A stretch of 64,000 bases of DNA from Solibacteraceae bacterium (GCA_026984795.1 JALSRK010000007.1:26476-90475), one strand, 5' to 3'; counted from the first letter of the stretch, positions 13,922 through 23,593 are shown. The notes: generated from the sequence alone by a model not told the origin. Numbers and translations: made by a program.

Positions 13922-15628
13922 GGCGATCCTGCCCACCCGGCGGGAAGTAATACAGGAGTACTCCTTTGCCGACTCTTTCGGCCGGCTCGATCCGCTCGGG
14001 CCAAAGCGCTATGCCGGCGCCGTCGCGCCCCAGACCGAGGCGGAACACCTTCAGCATCGTGATGCTCACCGCATTCCAGCCGGGGGACGGCTCGAAGGGA
14101 TCCATCGGCTTCACCGGCGGGAACCCGTGTCTCGCCTCCAGGTCGGCGACGATGACCGGGGTGAAGGTGACCTCGCGGGCGCCCAACTCGCGAAGCCGCC
14201 GCGCCAGCCGCTTCATGTCCTGGCCCCAGTCGAGGTCGGAATCCACGATGATGCGCTCCGGCCTTTCCCCCGCCAGGAAATTGAAGTAGGCCAGATAGTC
14301 CGGGTGGGCGGCCAGCGAGCTGCCGGCGTACCAGACCAGCAGCGCCCCCACCGCCCAACCGGCCCACCGGGCGCGCTTCGCACGGTCCAGAAGGTGCAGC
14401 GTAGCCACGGCCGCCGCGATCGACATCCCCACATAGACGGGCAAGATGTGCCGGACGCCGATGTGGATACGCCCGAAGGAGGCCCCCACTACGATGACGC
14501 CCGAGAAGACCAGAGGCAGCCACCAGCGGACTCCGGACCGGCGGCGCCGCCACATCCAGACCGCGCCCAATCCGGCGAGAACCAGCAGCGGCAAAGGCGT
14601 CTTCACCGCCAAGGCGACGAGGTAGTAGTACCACCAGCCGGTTTCGCTGTACTGTCCCAGAAGATAGGCCGGGTGCCCGCGGTAGTGATGGCCCAACACC
14701 ACGTAGACGCCCTGAAACAGCTCCGGCAGCGGGATCGGCGGCCAGCCCTTGCCCGGTTCCCCGAAAGTGAACCGGTAGAACGCGCCGGTGAGCAGCACGA
14801 GCGCCGCCACGCTTGTCCCCAGTGACCGCGCCCGCGCCCGCGCGGCGGAGAAGATGTCCGCCGGCCGGTTCCAGCGCCAGAAGGCCACGGCGCTCACCCC
14901 CGCCGCAGCGGCGAAGTAGAACAGCGACGAGAACTTCGAGAGCACCGCCAGAGCTCCCATGAGGCCGAAGACAACGGCGTAAGGCGCAGTGGGCCGTTCC
15001 AGCCACACCCACATGGCGAGGAAGGCGGCGGTGAGCGTGCCGGTCAGCGCCATGTCGGTGGTGGCCAATCCGGCGTGGGCGAGAATGGGCGGCAGGAACG
15101 TGAAGAAGAACGTGGCGAGGACCGCCGCAGCCGGCCCGAAGCCGCGCTTCGCCCACAAGTAGACCGCTCCGGCGGCCAGCCAGAAGAAGGGCAGGACCCC
15201 CAGGCGGGCCAGGCTCAAGTGCAGGTCGTAGTGGTTGTGGGCGTAGAGCAGGTCCACCCCCTCGTCGTACATGTCGGGCCGGCCGATCGTGCGAACGCCC
15301 TCCAGGTAGAGACCCAGGGCCGCCGCAACGCGCGCCAGCGGCGGATGCTGAGTCTCGTAGCGGTAGACGCCCTTCGACAGCCATTCCATGCCGCAGGCGA
15401 TGTGCGCCGGCTCGTCGATGGTGTGGTTGAAGACCCGGTAAGTGAGCACGATGCGCAGCGTGCCGACGGCCAGGAGCGCGAGCAACAACAGCGCCGAGCG
15501 GCGCTCCAGGAAGCTCAACGCCCGCGCCCCGGCCGGCGAGGCGCTCCCGGCCGAAGATGCGGACTCCGTCCCCCGTCCAGCCGTGGGGTGGGCGCCGGTC
15601 TCAGAGGGGCCGTTGCCTGGTTGCCCAC

Positions 15629-17050
15629 TCATTTGCGGGGCTTCCGCTTCCGGCTTCTTCGCGGCGCCTGTGGCTCGGGCTCGGCGGCCGCCGGTTCGGC
15701 GGGGGCTCTGAGCGCCAGGAACGCCGCCAGCAGCAGGCCAGGCAGGAGCTGGACGTAGAGCCGGACGAGCGAGGTGTTCAACAGCCAGGTGAGGTCGTTC
15801 GGCGTGACCAAGTAGACCCCCCAATAGACGGCGAGCATCACCGCCACGACGGCGCCGCAGGCGGCCGCCGGACGCCTGGCTCCGGGTGGGACGAAGCGCA
15901 ATGCGAGGGCCAGCGCCGCCAGGATGAGCAGGGGATGGCTGGGGCCGCGGCCGAGTTCGAGAAGCCCGTCGAACGAGCTGGCGAGAATCATCTGGTAACG
16001 AGCCGGGTTGGTGAGCTTGTCCGCCAGTTGGGCGAAACTCTGGCCGCCCAATGGGCCGATCGCCGGGGCGATGAAGATCTTGAAGGCCGCCAGCAGCAAC
16101 GCCGGGCCGGCGGCCCCGGCGCCCCACAAGCCCAGGTTCCGCCGCAGGGCGCCGCCACCCTGCTTGCGCCAGACCAGAAGCGCCCAGAGCGCCGGGACGA
16201 CGGCCAGGAAGGGAATGCCTTCATTCTTCGTGCACGCCGCGAAGCCGGCGAACAAGCCCGAGAGCGGCAGCAATGCTTTTTCGGCTTCAGCCTCTGCGGC
16301 AGCCAGGGCGAGCAAGCCCAGCGTCGCGAGAAAGTAGTACGCCAGCGGAATATCCGCATACTGCCACGTGGACTGCTCGAGAAGCGGCGCCGCCGTCGCC
16401 AGCGCCAGCGCTCCCAGCACGGCGACAGCCGTCCCACGCAACACGGCCACTGACGCTACCAATAGGGCGGCCGCGGCCCAAAAGAAGGCAAGGCTGAGGA
16501 TGAGCGGAACCGCAGCTTCGCCCGCCGTGCCGGTGAGCTTCCAGAACGCCGCCACGGCCGAGGAGAGCAGCGGCGGATACTCCGGGTGCATCTCCACGAC
16601 GATGGTGTTGACGGCGTGCTTCCAAGACTCCCCGGGGCCGGCAAAGAACCGGGCGCGGAGGTTCCAGATGGAGAAGGCGTCCCACTGCCCGTACGGAGCG
16701 GCCCGGGCGGCGATGATCTGCGCGCCGAGGATCAGCACGCCCATGGCGCCGATGATCATGGCCAATGGCCGCACCCAGCGCAACGGCGGAGCCCCGGCGG
16801 CGGCCGCCTGCGCCGGAAGCGTCTTGCGGCGGAAGCCGGCCACGGCCCCCGCGAGAACGATCCCCAGTACGGGCACAGTCCACCAGCGGCCCGTAAGCCC
16901 GGCGGGCAGAAGCAGGAAGTGCAGCAGTCCCAGTCCGCCGCAGACGTAACCGAAGGCTAGCGCTGCCGCCAGCAGGCGGCCCGCCCACCGCGGCTCGAGG
17001 CGGGCGAGATCGCCGAACGGAAGCAGCAAACCCTGGACGAGCCCTCTCAT
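15629..17050 (-). CDS. Polytopic membrane protein, probable GT-C glycosyltransferase
   Basis: A 473-residue protein with roughly eleven hydrophobic helices. The first long loop after helix 4 carries GQWDAFSIWNLRARFF, with an acidic residue, and a following EMHPEYPPLLSS segment, an arrangement seen in ArnT/PMT-like proteins. The Arg/Lys-rich tail (RRSRKRKPRK) is probably cytoplasmic. It overlaps both neighbours by ATGA, so the three genes 13890-17478 are translated as one unit. Together they may build or decorate an envelope glycan, but no substrate can be read from the sequence. Confidence 0.65.
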   Translation of the reverse strand: MRGLVQGLLLPFGDLARLEPRWAGRLLAAALAFGYVCGGLGLLHFLLLPAGLTGRWWTVPVLGIVLAGAVAGFRRKTLPAQAAAAGAPPLRWVRPLAMIIGAMGVLILGAQIIAARAAPYGQWDAFSIWNLRARFFAGPGESWKHAVNTIVVEMHPEYPPLLSSAVAAFWKLTGTAGEAAVPLILSLAFFWAAAALLVASVAVLRGTAVAVLGALALATAAPLLEQSTWQYADIPLAYYFLATLGLLALAAAEAEAEKALLPLSGLFAGFAACTKNEGIPFLAVVPALWALLVWRKQGGGALRRNLGLWGAGAAGPALLLAAFKIFIAPAIGPLGGQSFAQLADKLTNPARYQMILASSFDGLLELGRGPSHPLLILAALALALRFVPPGARRPAAACGAVVAVMLAVYWGVYLVTPNDLTWLLNTSLVRLYVQLLPGLLLAAFLALRAPAEPAAAEPEPQAPRRSRKRKPRK

Positions 17051-17478
17051 GGCTTGCGGTAGAGCACCAGGCCGGCGCCGTAGTCCTTGACGAGCTCCAG
17101 GCCATGCTGTGCCGCCGCCTTGGCGGCGAACCGGTTGTCCTTCAGGTCAGCCGTGAAATTCCCGATCACGTAGCCGCCGCCCGGGAAGCGGTCCACCGGT
17201 ACGAGCAGACGCGGAGCGAGAGCGTACTGCGCGCCGGAGAAAGCGATGCGGGCGGCGAACTCGCCGCGCGGAAGGTCCGAGAGGTAGCCCACCACCGCCT
17301 CCGGCGGGATGGCCTCGCGCACCGGACGGAACCGCTCCCGCTGGCGCTCCAGCCGGTAGGGATCCGGCTCCCGGGCCGCTTCTTCGGCCGCCCGGTAGTA
17401 ATCCATGGCCGCGTTGAAGGCAAGCAGCGCCGCCACCGCCGCGACGATGACGAGCACCGAAGGGGGACTCTTCTTCAT
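17047..17478 (-). CDS. Single-pass membrane protein, function unknown
   Basis: A 143-residue protein with one N-terminal hydrophobic anchor (about residues 6-23, VLVIVAAVAALLAFNAAMDYY) and a periplasmic-looking domain containing GYLSDLPRGEFAAR. It is the first gene of a three-gene unit with two glycosyltransferase-like proteins, joined by ATGA. The ATG at 17478 (MKKSP) is preferred because it gives a normal positively charged start before the anchor. I do not recognise the family. The context suggests an accessory of glycan synthesis. Confidence 0.6.
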   Translation of the reverse strand: MKKSPPSVLVIVAAVAALLAFNAAMDYYRAAEEAAREPDPYRLERQRERFRPVREAIPPEAVVGYLSDLPRGEFAARIAFSGAQYALAPRLLVPVDRFPGGGYVIGNFTADLKDNRFAAKAAAQHGLELVKDYGAGLVLYRKP

Positions 17479-17581
17479 GGCCGGGAACCCGTCAGGGTAA
17501 CCCATCGGCGGGCAGTGCAACAACCGGCTTGTCCGCGCCGGGGCCGATCGCCTAGAGTAGGGGAATAGAAGGCGAAGCGCT

Positions 17582-18832
17582 TTGGACATCCAGAAGCAAC
17601 TCGAAGAGCTGCGCCGCCGCATCGCCGGCATCGACCGCAAGTACTCGAACGCTTCCCCCTCCGGCGACCGCCGTGCCCGTTCCGCCCCCCGGCGCTATTC
17701 GATCGAGCGGTACTTCGACGGGACGGTGGTCGAAACCCCCCACGGGAGCCACTTCGAGACGGAGCGCCTCTTCGCGCGCCACCGCCGCCACGGCAGCATG
17801 GAGATCTCCGAACTCGAGCAACTCCCGCCGGACCTGCTGTCAGCGATCTCATCCGGCGAAGCGCCGACCGTCCCAGCCGAGCGCTGGGCTTTCCTCGATA
17901 CGGAGACGACAGGACTGGCCGGGGGCTCCGGGACCTACGCCTTCCTCATCGGGATCGGCCGCATCACGCCCGAGGGCTTCCGCGTGCGCCAGTTCTTCAT
18001 GCGGGACTACGGCGAGGAGCAGAGCCTCCTACACGCCGTCCAGGAGCACCTGCGCGCGTTCGACGTCCTGATCACCTACAACGGCAAGACCTACGACATT
18101 CCGCTGCTCGAGACCCGCTACCGGATGTCCCGGCTGCGGCCGCCTTTCGGACGGCTGGCCCACGTGGACCTGCTCTTCGGGGCGCGGCGGCTCTGGAAGC
18201 TGCGCTTCGACAGTTGCCGGCTGGTGGACCTGGAATACCAGATCTTCGGCGTCGAGCGGGTGGGCGATCTGCCCGGGGAGATGATCCCCTATGTCTACTT
18301 CGAATACCTGCGGAACCAGGAGGCCGAACGCCTGGTCCCGGTGTTCCACCACAACGCCGTGGACATCCTCACGCTGGCCTGCCTCACCGGCATCGTCCCG
18401 TTCGCGTTCCGCTCGCCCGGTGACGCGCCCCTCAGCCATGGAGCCGAGCTCGTGGGGCTGGCGCGCTGGCTCCGGCAAGACGGCCAGCTCGCTCAGGCTC
18501 TGGCCCTCTACCGGCGGGCGGTGGAGGCGGGACTGCCCGACGACTTGCTGTTCCGCACCCTGTGGGACATCGGGCTGCTCGAGAAGCGCCTGGGCAACTA
18601 CGAAGCGGCGGTGACCGTTTTCACCGACCTGGGCTCCTGCCGGAACCCGTTCCGCGTGCAGGCACTGGAAGAGCTCGCCAAACACTACGAGCACCGGGAG
18701 AAGAACTACCCGATGGCGCTCGAGTGCACCCAGGCCGCTTTGGAGATAGAGGACACGCCCCAGCTCCGCCACCGGGCGGCGCGGCTGGAGCAAAAGACGG
18801 CGGCGCGAAGCCCCGCCCCCCGGCTGCTGTGA
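17582..18832 (+). CDS. DEDD-type 3'-5' exonuclease-like protein with C-terminal TPR repeats
   Basis: A 416-residue protein. The central domain carries the exonuclease residues: AFLDTETTG (ExoI motif Asp and Glu), ITYNGKTYDIPLL (ExoII Asp) and HHNAVDILTLACL (ExoIII Asp), the ribonuclease-H-like exonuclease fold of the YprB family. After about residue 285 it becomes helical with TPR-like repeats (LALYRRAVEAGLPDDL and following). The start is probably TTG at 17582 with a GAAGG site about 8 bases ahead; no ATG lies nearby before the conserved region. The substrate is unknown, and TPR repeats suggest a protein partner. It is divergent from the 17478 unit. Confidence 0.72.
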   Translation: MDIQKQLEELRRRIAGIDRKYSNASPSGDRRARSAPRRYSIERYFDGTVVETPHGSHFETERLFARHRRHGSMEISELEQLPPDLLSAISSGEAPTVPAERWAFLDTETTGLAGGSGTYAFLIGIGRITPEGFRVRQFFMRDYGEEQSLLHAVQEHLRAFDVLITYNGKTYDIPLLETRYRMSRLRPPFGRLAHVDLLFGARRLWKLRFDSCRLVDLEYQIFGVERVGDLPGEMIPYVYFEYLRNQEAERLVPVFHHNAVDILTLACLTGIVPFAFRSPGDAPLSHGAELVGLARWLRQDGQLAQALALYRRAVEAGLPDDLLFRTLWDIGLLEKRLGNYEAAVTVFTDLGSCRNPFRVQALEELAKHYEHREKNYPMALECTQAALEIEDTPQLRHRAARLEQKTAARSPAPRLL

Positions 18833-18866
18833 CGCCCGGGGCGGCTCAGGCCGGGAAGCGGCGCGC

Positions 18867-20033
18867 TCAGTATTTCGGCATCGAGGGATCGACGCGCTCG
18901 GCCCAGAGGTTGGTGCCGCCGCGCATGTTCCTGGCCTTGCCGAAGCCCATCTGCCGGAGGAACCGCACCGCCCGGGCGCTGCGCTGCCCCACTTTGCAGA
19001 CGGCGATGATCTCGTCGGCGGTGTCCAGCTCGTGGACGCGCTTCGGCAGCTCGCCGAGCGGGATCGACTTGTACTTCGGCAACGTGCAGATCTGCAGCTC
19101 GTGCGGCTCGCGGACGTCGAGCAGGACGAACCGCTCGCCCCGGTCGAGCTTGGCCTTCACTTCCTCGGGATCGACGTCCCAACCGGTGCCGGCTTCCTCG
19201 CCCTCCCGGGCCACGCCGCAGAACTCGTGGTAGTCGATCAGCTCCTTGATCGTCGGATTCTCGCCGCAGACCGGGCATTCGGGGTTCTTCCTGAGCTTCA
19301 GCTCGCGGAAGCGCATCGCCAGCGCGTCGTAGAGCAGCAGGCGGCCGATCAGCGGCTCGCCCTTGCCCAGGATCAACTTCACCGTCTCGGTGGCCTGGAT
19401 GACGCCGATGGCGCCGGGCAGGATGCCCAGCACGCCGCCCTCGGCGCAGCTCGGCACCAGCCCCGGCGGCGGCGGCTCCGGATAGAGGCACCGGTAGCAG
19501 GGTCCGTCCTTGGCGGCGAAGATGGTCGCCTGGCCCTCGAAGCGGAAGATCGAGCCGTAAACGTTCGGCTTGCCCAGCAGCACGCAGGCGTCGTTCACCA
19601 GGTAGCGGGTGGGGAAGTTGTCGGTGCCGTCGACGACGATGTCGTAGTGCTTCAGGATCTCCAGCGCGTTCTCGCTGGTCAGCGCTACCTCGTGTTTGAC
19701 GATCTCGATGTTGGGGTTGATGTCGGCCATGCGCTCGGCCGCCGAATCCAGCTTCTTGCGCCCGACGTCCTTGGTGCCGTGGATCACCTGGCGCTGGAGG
19801 TTGGTGAAGTCCACCACGTCGAAGTCGACCAGGCCGATCCGGCCGACGCCGGCGGCGGCTAGGTAGAGGCCCAGCGGCGCGCCCAGTCCGCCGGCGCCGA
19901 TCAGCAGCACCTTGGCCTGCTTCAGCTTGAGCTGGCCTTCCATCGCCACTTCCGGCATGATCAGGTGCCGGCTGTAGCGGAGAATCTCCTCGTTGGTCAA
20001 GGTGACGGGAGGCGTGAAGACGTCAGCGCCCAT
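18867..20033 (-). CDS. moeZ: Sulfur-carrier adenylyltransferase with rhodanese domain (MoeB/MoeZ type)
   Basis: A 388-residue fusion. The E1-like ThiF/MoeB domain covers about residues 12-260, with the nucleotide motif GAGGLG (46-51), TDNFPTRYLVND, and a structural zinc site from Cys179/182 and Cys253/256. The C-terminal rhodanese domain (about 285-388) has the active-site loop CKVGQRSA with catalytic Cys346. Family role: adenylate the C-terminal glycine of a ubiquitin-like carrier, then transfer sulfane sulfur to give the thiocarboxylate. The carrier gene is directly upstream and overlaps by 11 bases, and the JAMM protease and CysM-type synthase precede that. This set matches the M. tuberculosis CysO/MoeZ/Mec/CysM system. 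Confidence 0.9.
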   Translation of the reverse strand: MGADVFTPPVTLTNEEILRYSRHLIMPEVAMEGQLKLKQAKVLLIGAGGLGAPLGLYLAAAGVGRIGLVDFDVVDFTNLQRQVIHGTKDVGRKKLDSAAERMADINPNIEIVKHEVALTSENALEILKHYDIVVDGTDNFPTRYLVNDACVLLGKPNVYGSIFRFEGQATIFAAKDGPCYRCLYPEPPPPGLVPSCAEGGVLGILPGAIGVIQATETVKLILGKGEPLIGRLLLYDALAMRFRELKLRKNPECPVCGENPTIKELIDYHEFCGVAREGEEAGTGWDVDPEEVKAKLDRGERFVLLDVREPHELQICTLPKYKSIPLGELPKRVHELDTADEIIAVCKVGQRSARAVRFLRQMGFGKARNMRGGTNLWAERVDPSMPKY

Positions 20034-20307
20034 GGTTTCCCCCTGCGATGCTCGGCACGATGGAGATCACGTCGCCGTCCTTGACCGGCGTCGCGTCCTT
20101 GTCGAGGTACCGGATGTCCTCGTCGTTGACGTAGACGTTCACGAAGCTCCGCAGCTTGCCCTCGTCGTTGTAGAGGTGCCGCTTGAGTTCCCCGTAACGC
20201 GCCGTCAGCGCCTCGAGAACCTCTTTCACCGTTGCGCCGCCCAGCTCCACGCTGTCGGCCTGGTCCGTGTACTGGCGCAGCGGAGTAGGAATCAATACTT
20301 TCGCCAT
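20023..20307 (-). CDS. cysO: MoaD/ThiS/CysO-like sulfur-carrier protein with four residues after the diglycine
   Basis: A 94-residue ubiquitin-like beta-grasp protein. It begins AKVLIPTPLRQYTD and has the typical NVYVNDEDIRYL and DGDVISIVPSIAGG segments. The diglycine falls at residues 89-90 but is followed by Asn-His-Gly-Arg before the stop, so the mature C terminus must be made by proteolysis before adenylation. The ATG at 20307 is chosen over the GTG at 20319, which sits on the Shine-Dalgarno (AGAGAGG). The extra codons are the same bases that form the start of the adenylyltransferase gene. It serves as the sulfur donor (thiocarboxylate) for cysteine synthesis; MoaD or ThiS roles are alternatives. 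Confidence 0.88.
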   Translation of the reverse strand: MAKVLIPTPLRQYTDQADSVELGGATVKEVLEALTARYGELKRHLYNDEGKLRSFVNVYVNDEDIRYLDKDATPVKDGDVISIVPSIAGGNHGR

Positions 20308-20341
20308 CAGTCGCTTCACCCTCTCTTTGCTCTTGTCGGTT

Positions 20342-20770
20342 TCAGTTTCCGGACGGAATCTCTACGTCCTCGGCCTCGGCGGCCGTCTGCTCGGGGTTTG
20401 GGAGGAAACTCCTGACGTGGTCCACCTTGCCTCCGCGCACCGAGACGACCACAAAGGAGTACCACGGGCAGGAATTCTTCAAGTCCGTGGCCGAGAAGTA
20501 GGCGTCGCAGTCCGGATGCGAGTGGTAAATCCCGATCAGATCGAGCCCGCGGTCACGCGCGGCCCGGTCCGCACGCAATAGATCTTCGGGACGCACTTCG
20601 TAGCGGTTTCGGCGCGAGCCAGTGAAGGCGTTCTCCAGTTCGACGGCTTCCTTGACGAGTTTGGCGCCGTTTTCGCAAACGCCAAGCAAGGCGCCGCAGC
20701 ACTCGTTCGGATAGGCGGCCTCGGCGTGGCCGACGACGGTCCGCCAGGCATCCTTCTCAATCCGGATCAT
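20342..20770 (-). CDS. mec: JAMM/MPN+ zinc metalloprotease (Mec-like)
   Basis: A 142-residue protein with an intact JAMM zinc site: Glu23 (NECCGALLG), and His83-Ser-His85 with Ser93 and Asp96 (the HxHx7SxxD pattern). Prokaryotic JAMM proteins of this group cut next to the diglycine of sulfur-carrier proteins. In M. tuberculosis, Mec releases cysteine from CysO-cysteine; in QbsD and HcyD type systems the protease first trims extra residues after the diglycine. The neighbouring carrier has a four-residue tail, so this enzyme may do both. It overlaps the upstream synthase gene by 14 bases. Confidence 0.92.
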   Translation of the reverse strand: MIRIEKDAWRTVVGHAEAAYPNECCGALLGVCENGAKLVKEAVELENAFTGSRRNRYEVRPEDLLRADRAARDRGLDLIGIYHSHPDCDAYFSATDLKNSCPWYSFVVVSVRGGKVDHVRSFLPNPEQTAAEAEDVEIPSGN

Positions 20771-21707
20771 TCCAGAAACTCTCGCTCAAATATTTCTCGG
20801 CCCCGTCGCACAGCACCGTAACGATCACTCCCCGGCGGCCCTCCGCCAGGATTCGATGCGCCACCTGCCGGGCGGCGACCACGTTGGCGCCGGACGACAA
20901 GCCCACCAGCAGCCCCTCCCGCCGGGCCAGTTGTTTGACCATGCGATAAGCGTCCTCGGTCTCCACCCAGATATTGTCGTCGGCCAGCGTGGGGTCGTAG
21001 ATGGCCGGCACGATGGCCGTGGGCATGTGCTTGAGCCCTTCCAGCCCGTGGAACCCGGAAGATGGCTGCACCGAAACGCACTTCACCGCCGGAAGGTCGC
21101 GCCGCAGCCGCCGGGAAACGCCCACGAAAGTGCCGCTGGTGCCCATGGCGGCGACGAAGTGCGTAATACGGCCAGCCGTCTGCGCGATGATTTCTACAGC
21201 AGTAGTAAAATAGTGCGCCTTCCAGTTCGCCGGGTTGGAATACTGGTCCGGATAGAAATAGCGGTCCGGGTCGGCCTCGTAGATCTCGCGGCACTTGCGG
21301 ATCGCTCCGTCGGAGCCTTCGGCCGGATCGGTGAGGATCAGCTCCGCCCCGTAGGCCCGGAGCACCCGCTTGCGCTCTTCGGAGGCATTGGCCGGCAGGC
21401 ACAACCGCACGGGGAAGCCTTTCACCGCCCCGATCATGGCGTAGGCGATGCCGGTGTTCCCGCTGGTGGCGTCGAGTAGGATCCGGCCGGGGGCCAGTCT
21501 GCCGGTCCGCTCCCCGTCCAGGATCATATTGAGCGCCGGCCGGTCCTTGACGGATCCTCCCGGGTTGAAATATTCCGCTTTGGCGTAAATCTCGATCCCA
21601 TCCAGGCCTTCTGTGACCTTCTCCAGCCGGATGAGCGGCGTGTTGCCGATCTGGGCCAGCAGCGAGGTCTCAGAGCGAGGCCGCAAGATTGGAGCGAAAA
21701 CCGCCAT
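20757..21707 (-). CDS. cysM: PLP-dependent cysteine synthase, CysM/CysO-thiocarboxylate type
   Basis: A 316-residue fold-type II PLP enzyme. The Schiff-base lysine is Lys54 in NPGGSVKDRP, the phosphate loop is TSGNTG (81-86), and a GTSGTFVG loop and SSGANVVA near the C terminus complete the site. The context with carrier, JAMM protease and adenylyltransferase-rhodanese argues that the sulfur donor is a protein thiocarboxylate and the acceptor O-phosphoserine, as in the actinobacterial CysM, rather than sulfide plus O-acetylserine. The ATG at 21707 is preferred; the GTG at 21722 would overlap the ribosome site. It is the first gene of the operon, about 47 bases from a strong promoter. Confidence 0.88.
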   Translation of the reverse strand: MAVFAPILRPRSETSLLAQIGNTPLIRLEKVTEGLDGIEIYAKAEYFNPGGSVKDRPALNMILDGERTGRLAPGRILLDATSGNTGIAYAMIGAVKGFPVRLCLPANASEERKRVLRAYGAELILTDPAEGSDGAIRKCREIYEADPDRYFYPDQYSNPANWKAHYFTTAVEIIAQTAGRITHFVAAMGTSGTFVGVSRRLRRDLPAVKCVSVQPSSGFHGLEGLKHMPTAIVPAIYDPTLADDNIWVETEDAYRMVKQLARREGLLVGLSSGANVVAARQVAHRILAEGRRGVIVTVLCDGAEKYLSESFWNDPD

Positions 21708-21760
21708 TATGGATTGCTTCACCCTTGGGGGCAGTTCCAGGCGATAGCCCTGTTGTTACC

Positions 21761-21789
21761 ATTCTACGAATTACCCAATTCCCTGTCAA
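21761..21789 (-). promoter_or_regulatory. Near-consensus sigma-70 promoter of the cysM-mec-cysO-moeZ operon
   Basis: On the minus strand a perfect TTGACA (-35, 21784-21789) is followed after exactly 17 bases by TAGAAT (-10, 21761-21766), five of six matches. The predicted transcript start near 21754 gives a leader of about 47 bases before the cysM ATG. The surrounding DNA is clearly AT-rich for this genome. Confidence 0.8.
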
Positions 21790-21871
21790 CAATAGGGGAT
21801 TGGTTGTCTGGAGCTATTCGTATCGATGTTCGACCGGCATGCGAGGATGCAGGTCACGGGACTCGAAATGT

Positions 21872-21905
21872 AAAAAGGCCGCGGTGCTCGCCCGGCGCCG
21901 CGGCC
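21872..21905 (-). terminator. Intrinsic terminator of rpoD
   Basis: A perfect 8-bp stem GGCCGCGG (21877-21884) / CCGCGGCC (21898-21905) with a 13-base loop. On the minus strand it is followed by five T residues. It lies 27 bases past the rpoD stop codon and separates rpoD from the cysM operon promoter. Confidence 0.85.
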
Positions 21906-21931
21906 CGGAAGTGGAAACGGAATTCGCGTGA

Positions 21932-23509
21932 CTATCTCGCCGCCAGCAGCGCCCGCAGATAGCGCGCCCGCTCGGGCGACCGAAGCTGGCGCAGCGCCTT
22001 GGCTTCGATCTGGCGGATGCGCTCCCGGGTAACGTCGAACTCCTGGCCGATCTCTTCCAGGGTGTGCTCGCGCTCACACCCGATACCGAAGCGGAGCCGG
22101 ATCACCTTCTCCTCCTTCGGCGAGAGGGTCTTGAGCACGTTGGCCGTCTCGTCGCGAACGTTGGTGTCGATGACGGCGTCCACCGGCGAACCGACCCATT
22201 TGTCCTCGATCAGGTCTCCCAGCGCCGATTCGCCGTCGCGGCCCACCGGCGTCTCGAGGGAGACGGGATCCCGCGAAATGGTCTTCAGCTTTTGGACCTT
22301 TTCGACCGGAATATCCATCCGGCGGCTGATGTCCTCGTTGGTGGGAGCCCGCCCAAGTTCCTTTTCGAGCTCCCGCGTGGCGCGGAGGAACTTGTTCATG
22401 CTCTCGTTCATGTGCACGGGGATGCGGATGGTGCGCGACTGGTCGGCGATCGCCCGCGTGATGGCCTGCCGGATCCACCAGGTGGCGTAGGTGGAGAATT
22501 TGTAGCCGCGGCGGTACTCGAACTTGTCGGCCGCGCGCATCAGCCCGATGTTGCCCTCCTGGATCAGATCCAACAGATGCAGCCCGCGGTTCACGTACTT
22601 CTTGGCGACCGAGACCACCAGCCGCAGGTTGGCCTCGACGAGGTCCTTTTTGGCCCGTTCGGCCTCCGCTGCGCCTTTGTGCATCACGTTGACGGTGTGC
22701 CGCAGCTCGGCCACAGTCGCGCCGGCGGCGGTCTCGCGCTTCCGGATCTCCCGCTTCAGCTCCCGGATCCGGGCTTGGGCCGCCTCGCCGCCACGCTCGC
22801 TGACGCGCCGAAGTTCGGCGTCGAGGTGCATCAATTCCTCGTAAACCCTCTCGACCTCATCACCCAGCCGCTTCCACAACGCCTGCTGGAGTGGAATGGC
22901 GCGGATCGTGCGAGAGATCTCCACACGGTTGCGGGCCAGCCGGCCCTGCCAGCGGCGCCGCAGCCTCTTGTTGCTCGCGGGGATCTTCGACAACTTCTCG
23001 CGGATCTGTTTTTGTCGCTTCAACAGGGACAGCAGATTCGCGAACCGCTCCCGAATCTCGGCCTTGCGCCTCTCCAGATCCTCGGCGCTCTCCTCGCTGT
23101 CGTTGCCGAGATCGACGAACGACTCCACCGGCTCCCTGCCCTGGGTGACTTGCTCGGCCCATTCCGCCACCAAGCGTTGGGCCACCGGCGAACGGCTGAT
23201 GGCGCGCTGCATCCGCAGTTTGCCGCGCTCCATCCGCTTCGCCAGCGTGACCTCCCCCTGCCGGGTGAGAAGCGGGACGGCGCCCATCTCACGAAGGTAC
23301 ACGCGGACCGGGTCGTCGGTATAGATCGACTCCTCTGGCTGCGGCGCCTGGTAGTCCTCGGTGTCGTGGACCTCTTCCGGGTGGAAGTAGTCCGCGTCTT
23401 CGTCGAACTGCAGGCTCAGCGGTTCGTTGTTGTCGTTTAGATACTGATCTTCGAATCGATCCACAGATGACTCACCCCCCCGGGGACGCACACTCACTAC
23501 CATTCCCAT
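21932..23509 (-). CDS. rpoD: Primary sigma factor sigma-70 (RpoD)
   Basis: A 525-residue protein. It shows region 1.2 ([20 protein letters not shown]), a non-conserved Arg/Glu-rich insertion of about 150 residues, regions 2.1-2.4 ([53 protein letters not shown]), region 3 and region 4.2 with the helix-turn-helix ([20 protein letters not shown]). This is the housekeeping sigma factor. The start at 23509 (MGMVV) or 23503 is preferred. The open frame extends to 23605, but that stretch contains the promoter -10 box, so the longer version cannot be made from that transcript. An intrinsic terminator follows. Confidence 0.95.
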   Translation of the reverse strand: MGMVVSVRPRGGESSVDRFEDQYLNDNNEPLSLQFDEDADYFHPEEVHDTEDYQAPQPEESIYTDDPVRVYLREMGAVPLLTRQGEVTLAKRMERGKLRMQRAISRSPVAQRLVAEWAEQVTQGREPVESFVDLGNDSEESAEDLERRKAEIRERFANLLSLLKRQKQIREKLSKIPASNKRLRRRWQGRLARNRVEISRTIRAIPLQQALWKRLGDEVERVYEELMHLDAELRRVSERGGEAAQARIRELKREIRKRETAAGATVAELRHTVNVMHKGAAEAERAKKDLVEANLRLVVSVAKKYVNRGLHLLDLIQEGNIGLMRAADKFEYRRGYKFSTYATWWIRQAITRAIADQSRTIRIPVHMNESMNKFLRATRELEKELGRAPTNEDISRRMDIPVEKVQKLKTISRDPVSLETPVGRDGESALGDLIEDKWVGSPVDAVIDTNVRDETANVLKTLSPKEEKVIRLRFGIGCEREHTLEEIGQEFDVTRERIRQIEAKALRQLRSPERARYLRALLAAR

Positions 23510-23593
23510 TCGTCCGCCGGGTAATCTGTATTGGATTTGGCAGGCCTTCTGTTCGGCCCGTGTAGGGACAGCACTCCGGACAATACCCTCGTT

